A stretch of DNA of 64,000 bases from JAXGXJ01 sp963829545 (GCA_963829545.1 CAWHIX010000010.1:464237-528236), one strand, 5' to 3'; positions 1 through 8,841 are shown, numbered from the stretch's first letter. The notes: generated by a model not told the origin, from the sequence alone. Translations and numbers: made by a program.

Positions 1-552
1 CCCGCTCTGTGCCCGGCCCACCTCGGTAATGAGCTCTCGGTCGGTGAGGGTACGCAAGGGGGAATCGGAGTTCACCCCTCGTATCTCGCTGATCTGGGGA
101 CGAGACACGGGCTGCGTGTACGCGATGATGGCCAGCACTTCCATCGCCGCCTGGGAGAGGCGGGTGGCGTCGTCCGGCAGCTGGAACAGGGCTTCGACGG
201 CGGGCCGGCAGTGCGGATTGGTCCGGAAGGCCCAGCCGCCGGCCAGCTGCACCAGCTCCAGACCGCGTTCGCCCCCGGGCGGGAAGTCGGCCGACAGAGC
301 GGCCAGGGCCTCGTCGAGCGACGTCGGGCCCAGGTCACGAACGCTCGCCAGGGCCACCCTCATTACCTCTGCACTGAGCGGCGCTCCGGATGCGAAGAGC
401 AGCGCTTCGACGTCGCGCTTGAGGTCAACGGCGGAGATGGCACAGTCTGGGGCCTCGGCCGGGGCGGTCACGGCTTCAACATCGGCGTCACCGACCGAAA
501 TGGACCGACCTGGGCGAACAACGCCCGCAGTACCGAAGAAGCAGAAGTCCAC
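1..552 (-). CDS. scpB: Segregation and condensation protein ScpB (partial, 3' end off window)
   Basis: ScpB is the winged-helix partner of the kleisin ScpA in the SMC-ScpAB condensin that organises the nascent chromosome. The visible 184 codons carry the family signatures: an LKRDVEALLFASGAPLS-type first helix near residues 44-60 and RGVNSDSPLRTL in the second winged helix. The gene runs off the left edge, so the C-terminus is missing. I chose GTG at 552 because AGGAGAGGA lies about 12 bases upstream. The first ~40 residues look non-conserved, so a later start (GTG near residue 29) is possible. It follows scpA by 20 bases in the same operon. Identity is secure; the start is uncertain. Confidence 0.9.
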   Translation of the reverse strand, partial: MDFCFFGTAGVVRPGRSISVGDADVEAVTAPAEAPDCAISAVDLKRDVEALLFASGAPLSAEVMRVALASVRDLGPTSLDEALAALSADFPPGGERGLELVQLAGGWAFRTNPHCRPAVEALFQLPDDATRLSQAAMEVLAIIAYTQPVSRPQISEIRGVNSDSPLRTLTDRELITEVGRAQSG

Positions 553-571
553 GCTGTGTACCCGTCCTCTC

Positions 572-1312
572 CTAGGCGGGTCTCTGCTGGGGGACCGCGC
601 GCACCAGTATGTCGGCGAAGACCTGGGGCTGGGAGACGCGTATCTCGCCCCGGGCGAGGAGATCGAGGAGGGCCATGAGCGACACGGCCTGGACGAGTGG
701 CTCCTCGCCCCCGAAAACGCTGTTGAAGGAGAAGCGGCCTCGCCGTGCCAGCACCTTACGGACGGTGCGTATCTGGCGCTGCAGCTCGACCTTGACCTGG
801 GCCACGTGCGCCGTGTCCGGCTCTCGGCGGCTCTCCATCACCTGCACCAGGCGGCGGCGCAACTCAAGGACGTCCCCGATCCCCACGACCTCCTCCACCG
901 ACGTCAGACGTCGCCGGTACGACTCAGAGGGGGGGCGCAGGAGCGCAGGGGCAGTCGCCTCCGCGGCGTCACGAAGCCAGCCGGCGGCGGCCTTGAACTT
1001 GCTGTACTCAAAGAGACGGGAAAGCAGCTGGTCGCGGGCCTCCTCCGGCGAGAGTTCCGTCTCCAGCTCGGGATAGGCTCCGGGGAGCAACAGCCGCGAT
1101 TTCACCTCCAGGAGCAGGCTCATGAGCAGGAGGAACTCGGTCATCTCGTCCCAATAGTCCGTTGCCCCGCCGGCCTCCATCTCCTCGAGATAGGCGAGGA
1201 TGACTTCGAACAGGGGGACCTCCAGAAGGTCGATCTCCTCCTTGAGGACCAGGGAGAGCAGGAGGTCGAAAGGCCCCTGGTAGACCTCGAGATCGAGTTC
1301 CAGAGTCCTCAT
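572..1312 (-). CDS. scpA: Segregation and condensation protein ScpA (kleisin)
   Basis: ScpA is the kleisin subunit that bridges SMC heads and binds ScpB. The 246-residue product starts MRTLELDLEVYQGPFDLLLSL, the classic ScpA N-terminus that contacts the SMC neck, continues with the EIDLLEVPL and LLLMSLLLEVKSRLLLP segments, and ends in the winged helix (FADILVRA). Length matches the family. ATG at 1312 is the start because the family N-terminus begins there; the reading frame stays open further upstream, but that stretch is a shadow of the M50 gene. It lies between an M50 protease (26 bases upstream) and scpB (20 bases downstream), a common Gram-positive arrangement. Confidence 0.95.
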   Translation of the reverse strand: MRTLELDLEVYQGPFDLLLSLVLKEEIDLLEVPLFEVILAYLEEMEAGGATDYWDEMTEFLLLMSLLLEVKSRLLLPGAYPELETELSPEEARDQLLSRLFEYSKFKAAAGWLRDAAEATAPALLRPPSESYRRRLTSVEEVVGIGDVLELRRRLVQVMESRREPDTAHVAQVKVELQRQIRTVRKVLARRGRFSFNSVFGGEEPLVQAVSLMALLDLLARGEIRVSQPQVFADILVRAVPQQRPA

Positions 1313-1338
1313 GCCGGTGGTCTGTCTCCCCGCTCCGC

Positions 1339-1974
1339 TCAGATTGTGTAGTTGGTCAGCAGGAGCGCGGCGAGGCCTATCATCGCTCCCTCCAGGATCC
1401 TGAAGAAGGAGCCCTGGAACAGCACGATGAGGGCGATGACCAGCAACATCCCATAGCGGTCCACGGCGACCCACTTCTCGTACAGATCGCGGGGCAGAAG
1501 AGCGCCGACGACCCGCGACCCGTCGAGGGGCGGGATGGGGATGAGGTTGAAGATCCCAAGGACCACGTTGATCTGGAAGAGGAGGAAGAGCACCGTGAAG
1601 AGACGGCTGTCGACATCGGGCGTGACCCAGTTGAGGATGAGGGCGAAGATGATGGCCAGGATGAAGTTGGTCAGTGGGCCCGGCCGCTCCCACGATGGCC
1701 ATGCCTCTCTGCCGATTCTTGAAGTAGTACGGGGACACGGGGACGGGCTTGGCCCAGCCGAAGACGAAGCCGCGGGAACAGGTGGTGATGACGAACATGG
1801 CCGTACCCAGCGGATCCAGATGTTCAGGGGTTCAGCCTCAGGCGCTCCCCGCATCTTGGCAGTGGGGTCGCCCATGCGATAGGCGGCCCATCCATGCGCC
1901 AGTTCGTGGAACATCATGGATAAGAGGAGGACCGGGATCAGAGTTGAAGAGAGGTCTACCCAGCGGTCGTTCAC
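1339..1974 (-). CDS. Site-2-type M50 metalloprotease, split by several frameshifts
   Basis: This membrane zinc protease (rhomboid-like topology, short M50 family commonly found before scpA) is readable only across frames. The GTG start at 1974 overlaps the previous stop as GTGA. Frame 1 gives the HELAH zinc motif. Near 1847-1850 the frame shifts and the expected ERLRLNP appears; near 1825-1830 it shifts again to EHLDPLGTAMFVITT and FGWAKPVPVSPYYF; near 1675 it returns to LTNFILAI and the second motif PIPPLDG. Every expected block is present in order, and at least two shifts sit at G/C runs. I infer indel errors rather than decay. The corrected length would be about 211 residues, normal for this family. 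Confidence 0.8.
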   Translation of the reverse strand: MNDRWVDLSSTLIPVLLLSMMFHELAHGWAAYRMGDPTAKMRGAPEAEPLNIWIRWVRPCSSSPPVPAASSSAGPSPSPCPRTTSRIGREAWPSWERPGPLTNFILAIIFALILNWVTPDVDSRLFTVLFLLFQINVVLGIFNLIPIPPLDGSRVVGALLPRDLYEKWVAVDRYGMLLVIALIVLFQGSFFRILEGAMIGLAALLLTNYTI

Positions 1975-4691
1975 CGGTCTGCCTCCACCAGCTCCTGGGC
2001 GGCCGCCAGTTCGGCCTCGCGTCCCTCGATCTCTCCGTCCACACGCATCTCCTTGAGTCTCTCCAGGACCTGGCCCACGGCCGGGTCTCTCTTCATGCCC
2101 ATGGCCAGGAGATCGCTCCCCCCCACGCTGATGGTGCGGTAGCGGATGTCCGCCAGGTAGCGGCGCAGGCGATCGCGCGCCGGGCACTCCTCACAGCCAG
2201 CGATGGCGAACACCAGGGCCTCCACGGAGGTCTTGCGCAAGGCTTGGTAGATCTCCCAGTCGGACATGACCGTCTTGGTCAGCTGATTGGCGAGCGCCGG
2301 CCCTACCACCACTCCCTCCCGGATGACCTCGCTGTCGCTGCGCTTGAGCTTCAGCTTGTCGAGCCACATGTAGAGCTCATCGTGGTCCATGTTCCGGGTG
2401 ACGGCCATCAACCGCAGGCGCCAGCTTACCACTTCGTCCTTCAATCCGAGTTCCTCAACCGTCGCGTCGATCTTCCTTACCAGCTCCACGGTCTTCGTCC
2501 CCGTGGCCAGTCTGGGGTGGACCTCGCGGGCGACGCCCAACTCGAAGAGGCGGCTGAGGGTCCATTCCACGTCGGCCTCACCGAGCAGGGGGATGAGCTC
2601 CTCGCGCAGGCGCACGCTGGACAGGTCGCCGACCAGGTGCATGTCGACGCAGCTCCGGGCGAAGGCTTTGGTCTGCTCGTCCATCCTGAAGCCGTAGCGG
2701 TTCTCGTAGCGCACCGCACGGAAGATGCGCGTGGGATCCTCGATGAAGCTGAGGTTGTGCAGTACGCGGATGGTACCCTCGCGCAGGTCGCGTAAGCCGC
2801 CGAAGAAATCGAGCACCGTCCCAAGATCACCTCCCCGCAGGGAGATGGCCATGGCGTTTATGGTGAAATCGCGCCTGAACAGGTCCTGCCTGATGGAGGC
2901 GTGCTCTACACGCGGGAGGGCGGCAGGGTAGTCGTAGAACTCGGTGCGTGTGGTTGCCACGTCGACATGGAAGGGCTCGCCGGCCGGGCGCAGCCAGGCC
3001 GGCGCCTCTCCCAGGATGGACGGCGGAAGCAGCACCACGGCCGTCTTGAACTTGCGGTGGGTGCGCACCCTGCCGCCCAACTGAGCGGCCAGGCGGGTGG
3101 CGAACTCTATCCCGTCGCCCTCCACCGCGACGTCGACGTCCACGTTGGGCTGCTCGAGAAGCAGGTCGCGTACGAAACCACCCACCAGATATACACCGGG
3201 GAAATCTTCGGAGAGAGCCGAGCAGGCCCGGAAGAGACGCCCGAAGAAGGGATGGTCGGCCAACTCCGCCAGGGTACATACCTGGGGCTCGGCCGCGGAC
3301 CGTCGCTCCTGCTCCCAGCGCCCCTGATAGGCGGCGAGAACGTCGGTGCGGGTGGCAATACCGGCCACATCGTCCACGGAGGCGGTCCCATCGGCCACCG
3401 CGCTCTCGTAGGCATCGTCGGTGACGATCGGCACTCTTCCCACGTTGCCCTCCACCATGATGCGGCGCAACTCATCGACGGTGGTCGAGGCTCTCGCAAA
3501 GGTGATGTTCCTGGTCATGACTCCCTTCACCGGCGCGTGGCCCAGACCATGCCGCATGGCTTTGTCCAGGTCGCGCCGCGAGACGATGCCCACAACCCGG
3601 CCATCTTCACGCACACAGATGCCCGAATGGCCGTAGCGCTGGGCGGTGACGAGGGCCTCGGTGACGGGAGTGTTGGCGTCGATGAAGCGGACGGGGCGGC
3701 TCATTATCTCCCCGGCCTTGGGCGTCGCCAGCCCCAGCGTCGAGCGCTCCAGAGCCTGCAGGATCTGCTCGAGCACCTCCGGAGGACTCGAGTCGCGGGT
3801 CACAGCAGACGCCGCCTGGGCATGACCTCCGCCACCGACGACGTGCAGCAGACCGCCCACATCCACGGAGCCGGCCCGCGAGCGCGCCGTGACGAAGACG
3901 CGATCCTCCATCCCCACCACCTGGATGAGGACCTCGGCATTGATCAGTTCCATGAGCTTATGGGCGATGACGCTCAGGCCCTCAATGTAGTTGGGAACAT
4001 CGAGGACCACCGTATGTATATCGATGCCGCGCACCCGCCTCAACTGCACCGCGTCGACCATGCGCATGAGGGTTTCGCGATGCTCCCCGGTGAGAGCGCT
4101 GTGCAGGTAACGCTCCAGGAGCGCCTGCGAGGCACCCAGCCGCATGGAGGCGGCCAGCATCTCCGCGTCGCGGATGGTGGTGCGCGGGAAGGTGAGCGAA
4201 CCGGTGTCTTCGTGGATGCCGAGCGCGAAGATGGTGGCGGCCAGGCGCGGTATCTCCACGTTGCGCTCCAGGAGAAGGTGCAGCATGGAGGCCGCACAGG
4301 AGCCGTCGGTGGAAAGCACCCAGTTCTCACCCTTGACGAAGGACGGGCGTTGGGGGTTCTCGTCAAAATGGTGGTCGAAGACCACCACCTCGACGTCGGG
4401 ACGGTGGACCAGCCTGCTCAGGTCGCCGATGCGCTCGGGGTCGGCCGTGTCGACTATGATCAGCTGCCGGATCCTGCTCTGGTCGATCAGTCGGATGCTC
4501 AAAATGGGCAGGCTTTCCCCGTGCAGGGACACGAACTCCCTGACGTTGGGATTGAGCGAGCCGCCGAAGACGATCCGGGCCTCGGGGTAAAGGAGAGAGG
4601 CGCCTACAGCCGCCGCCAGAGCGTCCAGATCGGCGTTCTGGTGGGTGGTTATCACCGTAGGAACTTCGATAAGTGAGGGGACGGCCGTCAT
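1971..4691 (-). CDS. DHH phosphoesterase - CBS pair - tRNA nucleotidyltransferase-like fusion protein
   Basis: The 906-residue multidomain protein has three parts. Residues ~10-310 are a DHH phosphoesterase (HQNADLDAL, D81, DHH at 106-108, GIHEDTG, and the DHHA1-type GGGGH). Residues ~325-450 are two CBS domains. From ~495 it is a class II poly(A) polymerase/CCA-adding-like nucleotidyltransferase with GGFVRD, the DVDVAVEGD metal motif, RRDFTINAMA and EDPTRIFRAVRY. The nucleotidyltransferase part probably acts on tRNA 3' ends; the DHH part resembles NrnA-like nanoRNases. The coupling and the CBS ligand are unknown. This long architecture exists in other bacteria, sometimes annotated as CCA- or A-adding enzyme. 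No clear ribosome-binding site precedes ATG 4691, and a TATACT lies 6 bases upstream. Confidence 0.85.
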   Translation of the reverse strand: MTAVPSLIEVPTVITTHQNADLDALAAAVGASLLYPEARIVFGGSLNPNVREFVSLHGESLPILSIRLIDQSRIRQLIIVDTADPERIGDLSRLVHRPDVEVVVFDHHFDENPQRPSFVKGENWVLSTDGSCAASMLHLLLERNVEIPRLAATIFALGIHEDTGSLTFPRTTIRDAEMLAASMRLGASQALLERYLHSALTGEHRETLMRMVDAVQLRRVRGIDIHTVVLDVPNYIEGLSVIAHKLMELINAEVLIQVVGMEDRVFVTARSRAGSVDVGGLLHVVGGGGHAQAASAVTRDSSPPEVLEQILQALERSTLGLATPKAGEIMSRPVRFIDANTPVTEALVTAQRYGHSGICVREDGRVVGIVSRRDLDKAMRHGLGHAPVKGVMTRNITFARASTTVDELRRIMVEGNVGRVPIVTDDAYESAVADGTASVDDVAGIATRTDVLAAYQGRWEQERRSAAEPQVCTLAELADHPFFGRLFRACSALSEDFPGVYLVGGFVRDLLLEQPNVDVDVAVEGDGIEFATRLAAQLGGRVRTHRKFKTAVVLLPPSILGEAPAWLRPAGEPFHVDVATTRTEFYDYPAALPRVEHASIRQDLFRRDFTINAMAISLRGGDLGTVLDFFGGLRDLREGTIRVLHNLSFIEDPTRIFRAVRYENRYGFRMDEQTKAFARSCVDMHLVGDLSSVRLREELIPLLGEADVEWTLSRLFELGVAREVHPRLATGTKTVELVRKIDATVEELGLKDEVVSWRLRLMAVTRNMDHDELYMWLDKLKLKRSDSEVIREGVVVGPALANQLTKTVMSDWEIYQALRKTSVEALVFAIAGCEECPARDRLRRYLADIRYRTISVGGSDLLAMGMKRDPAVGQVLERLKEMRVDGEIEGREAELAAAQELVEADR

Positions 4692-4697
4692 GTGAAC

Positions 4698-4703
4698 AGT
4701 ATA
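4698..4703 (-). promoter_or_regulatory. Candidate -10 (TATACT) for leaderless DHH-CBS-PAP mRNA
   Basis: On the minus strand TATACT is followed by six bases and then the ATG at 4691, which would put transcription start at or next to the start codon. There is no Shine-Dalgarno in the 38-base gap after the upstream stop. Leaderless mRNAs are common in Actinobacteriota. No convincing -35 is visible, so this is tentative. Confidence 0.4.
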
Positions 4704-4729
4704 GCGGCCAGGGGCCGGCTACCCGACGG

Positions 4730-6781
4730 CTAGCGCCCCCGTGTGCGGCCCCAGAAGCTCAGCAGCCGTGCCACGGTCGCTCCAAAGCGCTCGCCGGCGG
4801 AGCCGGCGCCGATGAGGACCTCTTCGTGCGACGGAGGGCCGGCGTTGGAGATGACGGCGAACGCCACCACCGCCAGGCCTTCATCTTGAGCCGCGCGGAC
4901 TTCAGCGGCCAGCGACATGCTCACGCAATCGACCCCCAGTACCCGGAGGGCCTCGAGTTCGGCCGCCGTTTCGTAGTGCGGACCGGGGACTGCCGCGTGG
5001 ACTCCGGCGCGCAGTCTATCGTCGTCACCACTCCAGTCCCGCAAATGCTCGCCGAACAAGGGGTCGCTCGCAGGAAAGCGGCCGGGCGATCCGTTGGGGC
5101 CCCACTCCTGGAGGTCGACGATCTCACCTACGAGAACCTGGTCGCCGATGGTCAGGTCGGGCGCGACGGCACCGGCCGCACTGCTGAGGACGATTCCCTC
5201 GACCCCCCATGCTGCCAGCGTCCGGACCTGTGACTGTGTCTCGCTGAGGTCGAAGCCCTCATAACCATGGAGCCGGCCCCGAACAATGACGACGGACAGC
5301 CCGGAGATGGTCGCCAGGTTGAGGCGGCCGGGGTGCCCTGCGATGCCTCCCGTGCGCCAATGGGGAACTTCGCGAAAGGAGATCGCCGGTGGGGTTCCCT
5401 CCTCGCCGTCCGCGGGAAAGGCGGGAAAAGCCTCTGCCAGACCCGAACCGAGCACCACCGCCCAGGAGGGGGGCGCTCCGAGGCGGTCATGAAGCCATTC
5501 GGCGGCCTCGAGCGCCTCGACAGGGCCCACTCGACCGGGGATATCGGGGCCGAAGCCCGACGGCGCAGTCTGCGCGGGGGTGTAGCGCCGCCATCCCCGA
5601 GCCGGCCGCAGTCGGTCCACGGGCGCGCCGGCCAGTGGAGCCTCGCCGCCCGTGAAGTGGGCGAAGATGGTGGCGCCGGTGTCGCTGAAGCGCCCCTCGT
5701 AGACCGCGGCCGGCGCGCCGCCCGGACGGGGGTAGAGCAAGAGGGGGACGTACTCCCGGCTGTGGTCGGTGCTTACCGTGGTGGGGTCTACCCCGTGGTC
5801 CGCGGACAGGATCAGCCGGTCGTCGGGTTCCAGCAACTCGAGTATGCGGGGCAAGGCCAGATCGACCGCGGCCAGGCCATGGGCGAAGCCGTCCGGGTCG
5901 TTGCGATGTCCCCACACCATGTCGAAGTCCACCAGATTGGTGAACAGCAGGCCCTCTTGAAACTCCCCTCTGTCGCTCGTCCCGGCAAGCAGGTCGATGA
6001 TGAGGGCCAGATTCTCCTCGTTGGAGGCTACCTTGAGCTTGGTGCTTACCCCCTTGCCCAGGAACACTTCGCTTATCTTGCCCAGCGCTACGACAGCTAC
6101 TCCCGCGTCCTGCAGCAAGTCCAGGTAGGTGGGCGCGGGGGGAGCGAGCGAGAAATCGCGCCGGTCCTTCGTGCGCACGAAAGCTCCAGGAGATCCGGCG
6201 AAGGGTCGGGCGATCACGCGCGCCACCGCGTGCGGCCCCGTCAACAACTCGCGGGCGGTCTCGCACCAGTCGTAGAGCAGTTCGAGCGGCACGATGTCGA
6301 CGTGTGCCGCGATCTGGAAAACGCTATCGGCCGAGGTGTAGACGATGGGCCAGCCGTTCTGAAGGTGGTCCTCCCCCAACTCGGCGATTACGGCCGTACC
6401 AGAGGCGGTCTTGTTGCCCAACACCCCCCGCCCGGTCCTCTCCCTGAAGGGGGCAAGGATCTCCTCCGGAAAGCCCCGGGGATAGGTGGGGAAAGCATGT
6501 TCGGTGATCAGCCCCATGTGCTCCCAGTGCCCGACCGTGGTGTCCTTGCCGGCGGATAGAGGGGCAAGGCGGCCGGGCAGACAGCGCGGCCTCTCGACAG
6601 GAGGCACGCCCAGAATGGGGATGATGTTGCCCAGGCCGAGCCTGCGCAGATTGGGTAGTTGCAGGGACACCGTCCGCGCCAGGTTGCCGAGGGTATCCGA
6701 GCCTGTGTCGCCGTAGTCGGCTGCGTCGGGCAACTCTCCCACACCCACGCCGTCGAGCATCATGAAGACGAAGCGGCTCAT
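4730..6781 (-). CDS. deoB: Fused phosphopentomutase - purine nucleoside phosphorylase
   Basis: A single 683-residue frame joins two salvage enzymes. Residues 1-~380 are phosphopentomutase (alkaline-phosphatase fold): MLDGVGVGELPDA, the phospho-acceptor region GKDTTVGHWEHMG (T81/T82), DFDMVWGHRND, SADHGVDPT and a DTGATI end. Residues ~420-683 are a trimeric-type purine nucleoside phosphorylase: VVLGSGLAEAFP, GHPGRL, GRLHGYEG (H505), SSAAGAV, GPHYET (E604), ISN (N646) and SHEEVL (H652). Residues ~383-419 form a linker. PNP releases (deoxy)ribose-1-phosphate, the substrate of phosphopentomutase, so the fusion pairs consecutive steps of nucleoside catabolism. It starts at ATG 6781, overlapping the xerD stop as ATGA. 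The genes are usually separate; a missed stop from an indel is the main alternative. Confidence 0.88.
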   Translation of the reverse strand: MSRFVFMMLDGVGVGELPDAADYGDTGSDTLGNLARTVSLQLPNLRRLGLGNIIPILGVPPVERPRCLPGRLAPLSAGKDTTVGHWEHMGLITEHAFPTYPRGFPEEILAPFRERTGRGVLGNKTASGTAVIAELGEDHLQNGWPIVYTSADSVFQIAAHVDIVPLELLYDWCETARELLTGPHAVARVIARPFAGSPGAFVRTKDRRDFSLAPPAPTYLDLLQDAGVAVVALGKISEVFLGKGVSTKLKVASNEENLALIIDLLAGTSDRGEFQEGLLFTNLVDFDMVWGHRNDPDGFAHGLAAVDLALPRILELLEPDDRLILSADHGVDPTTVSTDHSREYVPLLLYPRPGGAPAAVYEGRFSDTGATIFAHFTGGEAPLAGAPVDRLRPARGWRRYTPAQTAPSGFGPDIPGRVGPVEALEAAEWLHDRLGAPPSWAVVLGSGLAEAFPAFPADGEEGTPPAISFREVPHWRTGGIAGHPGRLNLATISGLSVVIVRGRLHGYEGFDLSETQSQVRTLAAWGVEGIVLSSAAGAVAPDLTIGDQVLVGEIVDLQEWGPNGSPGRFPASDPLFGEHLRDWSGDDDRLRAGVHAAVPGPHYETAAELEALRVLGVDCVSMSLAAEVRAAQDEGLAVVAFAVISNAGPPSHEEVLIGAGSAGERFGATVARLLSFWGRTRGR

Positions 6782-7686
6782 TCGTCTGCCTTCCTGGCTC
6801 GAGGATGAGCCTCGCGGTAGATCTTCTGCAGATGGGCCGCCGAAACGTGGGTGTAGATCTGAGTGGTCGACAGGTCGGCATGGCCCAGCATCTCCTGCAC
6901 CGAGCGCAGGTCGGCCCCTCCCTCCAGCAGGTGGGTAGCGAAAGAGTGGCGGAGGGTGTGTGTGGAGACGTCGTCGGGCAGGCCGGCCTCGTGGGCGTAG
7001 CGCTTGACCAACTGGTGAAGCCCCTGCCTCGACATGCGCCGACCGCGCGTGTTCAGGAAGAGTTCCGGGGCTTTCAGAGTGCCGGGAGCTCCCAGCTGGG
7101 GGCGTCCGCGTTCGTTATAGGCCCGGATGGCCTCCAGTGCCTTGCGGCCCAAGGGCACGACCCTCTCCTTATCGCCCTTGCCCAAGACGCGCACGAAGCC
7201 CACATCGAGGTCGAGGTCCTGCAGGCGCAGAGCGAGAGCCTCCGATGCCCGCAGGCCCGCGCCGTAGATGGTCTCAAGAAGGGCCCGGTCGCGTAGCCCG
7301 CCGGGCGTCGCCTTGGGCGCCGCCAGCAGCCGTTCGACCTCATCGACCGTGAGAGTACGCGGCAGGTTGTGCTCCAGCCGGGGCCCGGCCAGAGACTTGC
7401 TGGGATCGGAGGAGGCGAGACCGAGGAGAAGCCGGCGGCGGTAGAACGAGCGGATGGCGGCCGCCTTGCGGGCGCGGGAGGCGGACTGCCAAAGACCGGA
7501 GGCCAAGAAGTCGCGGATGTCCTCCGCGGACGCCGACCTCAGGTCCCGACCCCTGTCCTCAAGATAGGCCGAGAACTGGTTGAGGTCGCCTCGGTACGAC
7601 TCGATGGTGCGCTCCGAAAGCCCCTGCTCGAGACGAAGGGCGCGCAGGTGCTGCGTGAGCGCCGGATCTTCAGTGTGGAGAGGCAC
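6778..7686 (-). CDS. xerD: Tyrosine recombinase XerD/XerC-type
   Basis: Site-specific tyrosine recombinase, normally resolving chromosome dimers at dif. The product (302 residues from GTG 7686) shows the SAM-like N-terminal domain (LRLEQGLSERTIESYRGDL) and all catalytic residues: the first Arg in GLRASE, the Lys region GKGDKERVVPLG, HTLRHSFATHLL, LGHADLSTTQIYTHV with the nucleophilic Tyr. Length is typical. The frame continues upstream into ald without family similarity, so I place the start at the GTG just after the ald stop; its ribosome-binding site is weak. It overlaps the next gene by ATGA. XerC versus XerD cannot be settled; gene position next to a pentomutase gene is common for Gram-positive xerD. 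Confidence 0.9.
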   Translation of the reverse strand: MPLHTEDPALTQHLRALRLEQGLSERTIESYRGDLNQFSAYLEDRGRDLRSASAEDIRDFLASGLWQSASRARKAAAIRSFYRRRLLLGLASSDPSKSLAGPRLEHNLPRTLTVDEVERLLAAPKATPGGLRDRALLETIYGAGLRASEALALRLQDLDLDVGFVRVLGKGDKERVVPLGRKALEAIRAYNERGRPQLGAPGTLKAPELFLNTRGRRMSRQGLHQLVKRYAHEAGLPDDVSTHTLRHSFATHLLEGGADLRSVQEMLGHADLSTTQIYTHVSAAHLQKIYREAHPRARKADE

Positions 7687-7700
7687 GCCGCCCGAGTGAC

Positions 7701-8822
7701 CTAGTAGTCGATGGGCAGGACGTATTCGAGCGGGAAGTGGGGGTTTCCAGTAGCCTCTGCCACCTCGCTGATGGTGACCTTCCCTTCCATCACGTTCACC
7801 CCGCGGGCCAGGGTCGGGTCGGCGCGGACGGCACCCACGACCCCCTTCTCGGCCAGAGCGAGGATGTAGGGCAGGGTGGCGTTGGTGAGGGCCATGGTGG
7901 AGGTTATGGGCACGGCTCCGGGCATGTTGTCCACGCAATAGTGGACCATGCCGTGCTTCACGAAGGTCGGCGATCTATGGGTGGTGGGCCGCGACGTGGC
8001 TACACAGCCCCCCTGGTCGACGCTCAGGTCGACGATGACCGAGCCCTTCTGCATGGCCCGCACGAGATCCTCCGAGACCAGGACGGGGGCGCGTGCCCCC
8101 GGGTGAAGCACAGCTCCTATGACCACGTCGGCCCTGGTGACCTCGTCCTCGATGGTCAGTTGGTCGCTGTGCAGTGTCTGCACGGCCGGAACCCTGCGCA
8201 CCAGGGCGTGCAGCGCATCTCCGTTGGTATCGAGTACCTTGGTGTGCGCACCCAGCCCGGCAGCAATGACGGCCGCGTTCCTGCCCGCGATGCCCGCGCC
8301 GAGGATGACCACGTTGGCGGCCTTGACCCCGGTGGCTCCGCCCAGCAGCTTGCCCTTGCCCCCTGCCGCTCGCTCCAGGAAATACGCCCCGCCCTGGGCG
8401 GCCAGGCGGCCGGCGATCTCACTCATGGGCGCGAGAAGGAGGCGATGCCCATCGGAGTTCTCGACGGTCTCATAGGCCAGACAGGTGGCTCCGCTGTCGA
8501 TAAGGGCCTGGGTGAGTTTCTTGTCTGGAGCCAGATGCAGGAACGTGAAAAGCACGTGGCGCGACTCCAGATATTGGAATTCCTCGGGGAGGGGCTCCTT
8601 GACCTTCACCACGAGGTCCGCCTGCGCGAAGACAGCCTGGGCGTCAGGGGCGATCCGCGCCCCCGCGGCCACGTAGGCCTCATCCGAGAACAGTGACCCT
8701 CTTCCCGCGTCTCGCTCCAGAATCACCTGGTGCCCGCGGTCCGTGAGTTCGCGCGTGCCCGCGGGCGTGAGAGCGACGCGGTACTCCTCTTCTTTGATCT
8801 CCTTTGGTACTCCCACGCGCAT
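7701..8822 (-). CDS. ald: Alanine dehydrogenase
   Basis: NAD-dependent oxidative deamination of L-alanine to pyruvate and ammonium. The 373-residue product begins MRVGVPKEIKEEEYRVALTP and has the conserved Lys in VKVKEP, His in FTFLHLA, the Rossmann motif VVILGAGIAGRNAA, and the DLSVDQGGCVATSRPTTH and NMPGAVPITST blocks. Length fits the family. ATG 8822 is supported by GGAGAGGGACG upstream. It follows a Nudix hydrolase by 20 bases. No regulator is adjacent. Confidence 0.95.
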   Translation of the reverse strand: MRVGVPKEIKEEEYRVALTPAGTRELTDRGHQVILERDAGRGSLFSDEAYVAAGARIAPDAQAVFAQADLVVKVKEPLPEEFQYLESRHVLFTFLHLAPDKKLTQALIDSGATCLAYETVENSDGHRLLLAPMSEIAGRLAAQGGAYFLERAAGGKGKLLGGATGVKAANVVILGAGIAGRNAAVIAAGLGAHTKVLDTNGDALHALVRRVPAVQTLHSDQLTIEDEVTRADVVIGAVLHPGARAPVLVSEDLVRAMQKGSVIVDLSVDQGGCVATSRPTTHRSPTFVKHGMVHYCVDNMPGAVPITSTMALTNATLPYILALAEKGVVGAVRADPTLARGVNVMEGKVTISEVAEATGNPHFPLEYVLPIDY

Positions 8823-8841
8823 GGTCTTCGTCCCTCTCCGT

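Noticed and set aside
29..1351. A 440-codon plus-strand frame over scpA/scpB
   Set aside because: Both ScpA and ScpB are convincingly encoded on the other strand.
572..1798. A single 408-residue protein ending in ScpA
   Set aside because: Its first half is an off-frame translation of the M50 gene; the ScpA N-terminus is at 1312.
2901..4676. A 591-codon open frame on the plus strand
   Set aside because: It lies antisense to the DHH-CBS-PAP gene. High GC makes long antisense frames common; no motif or ribosome-binding site supports it.
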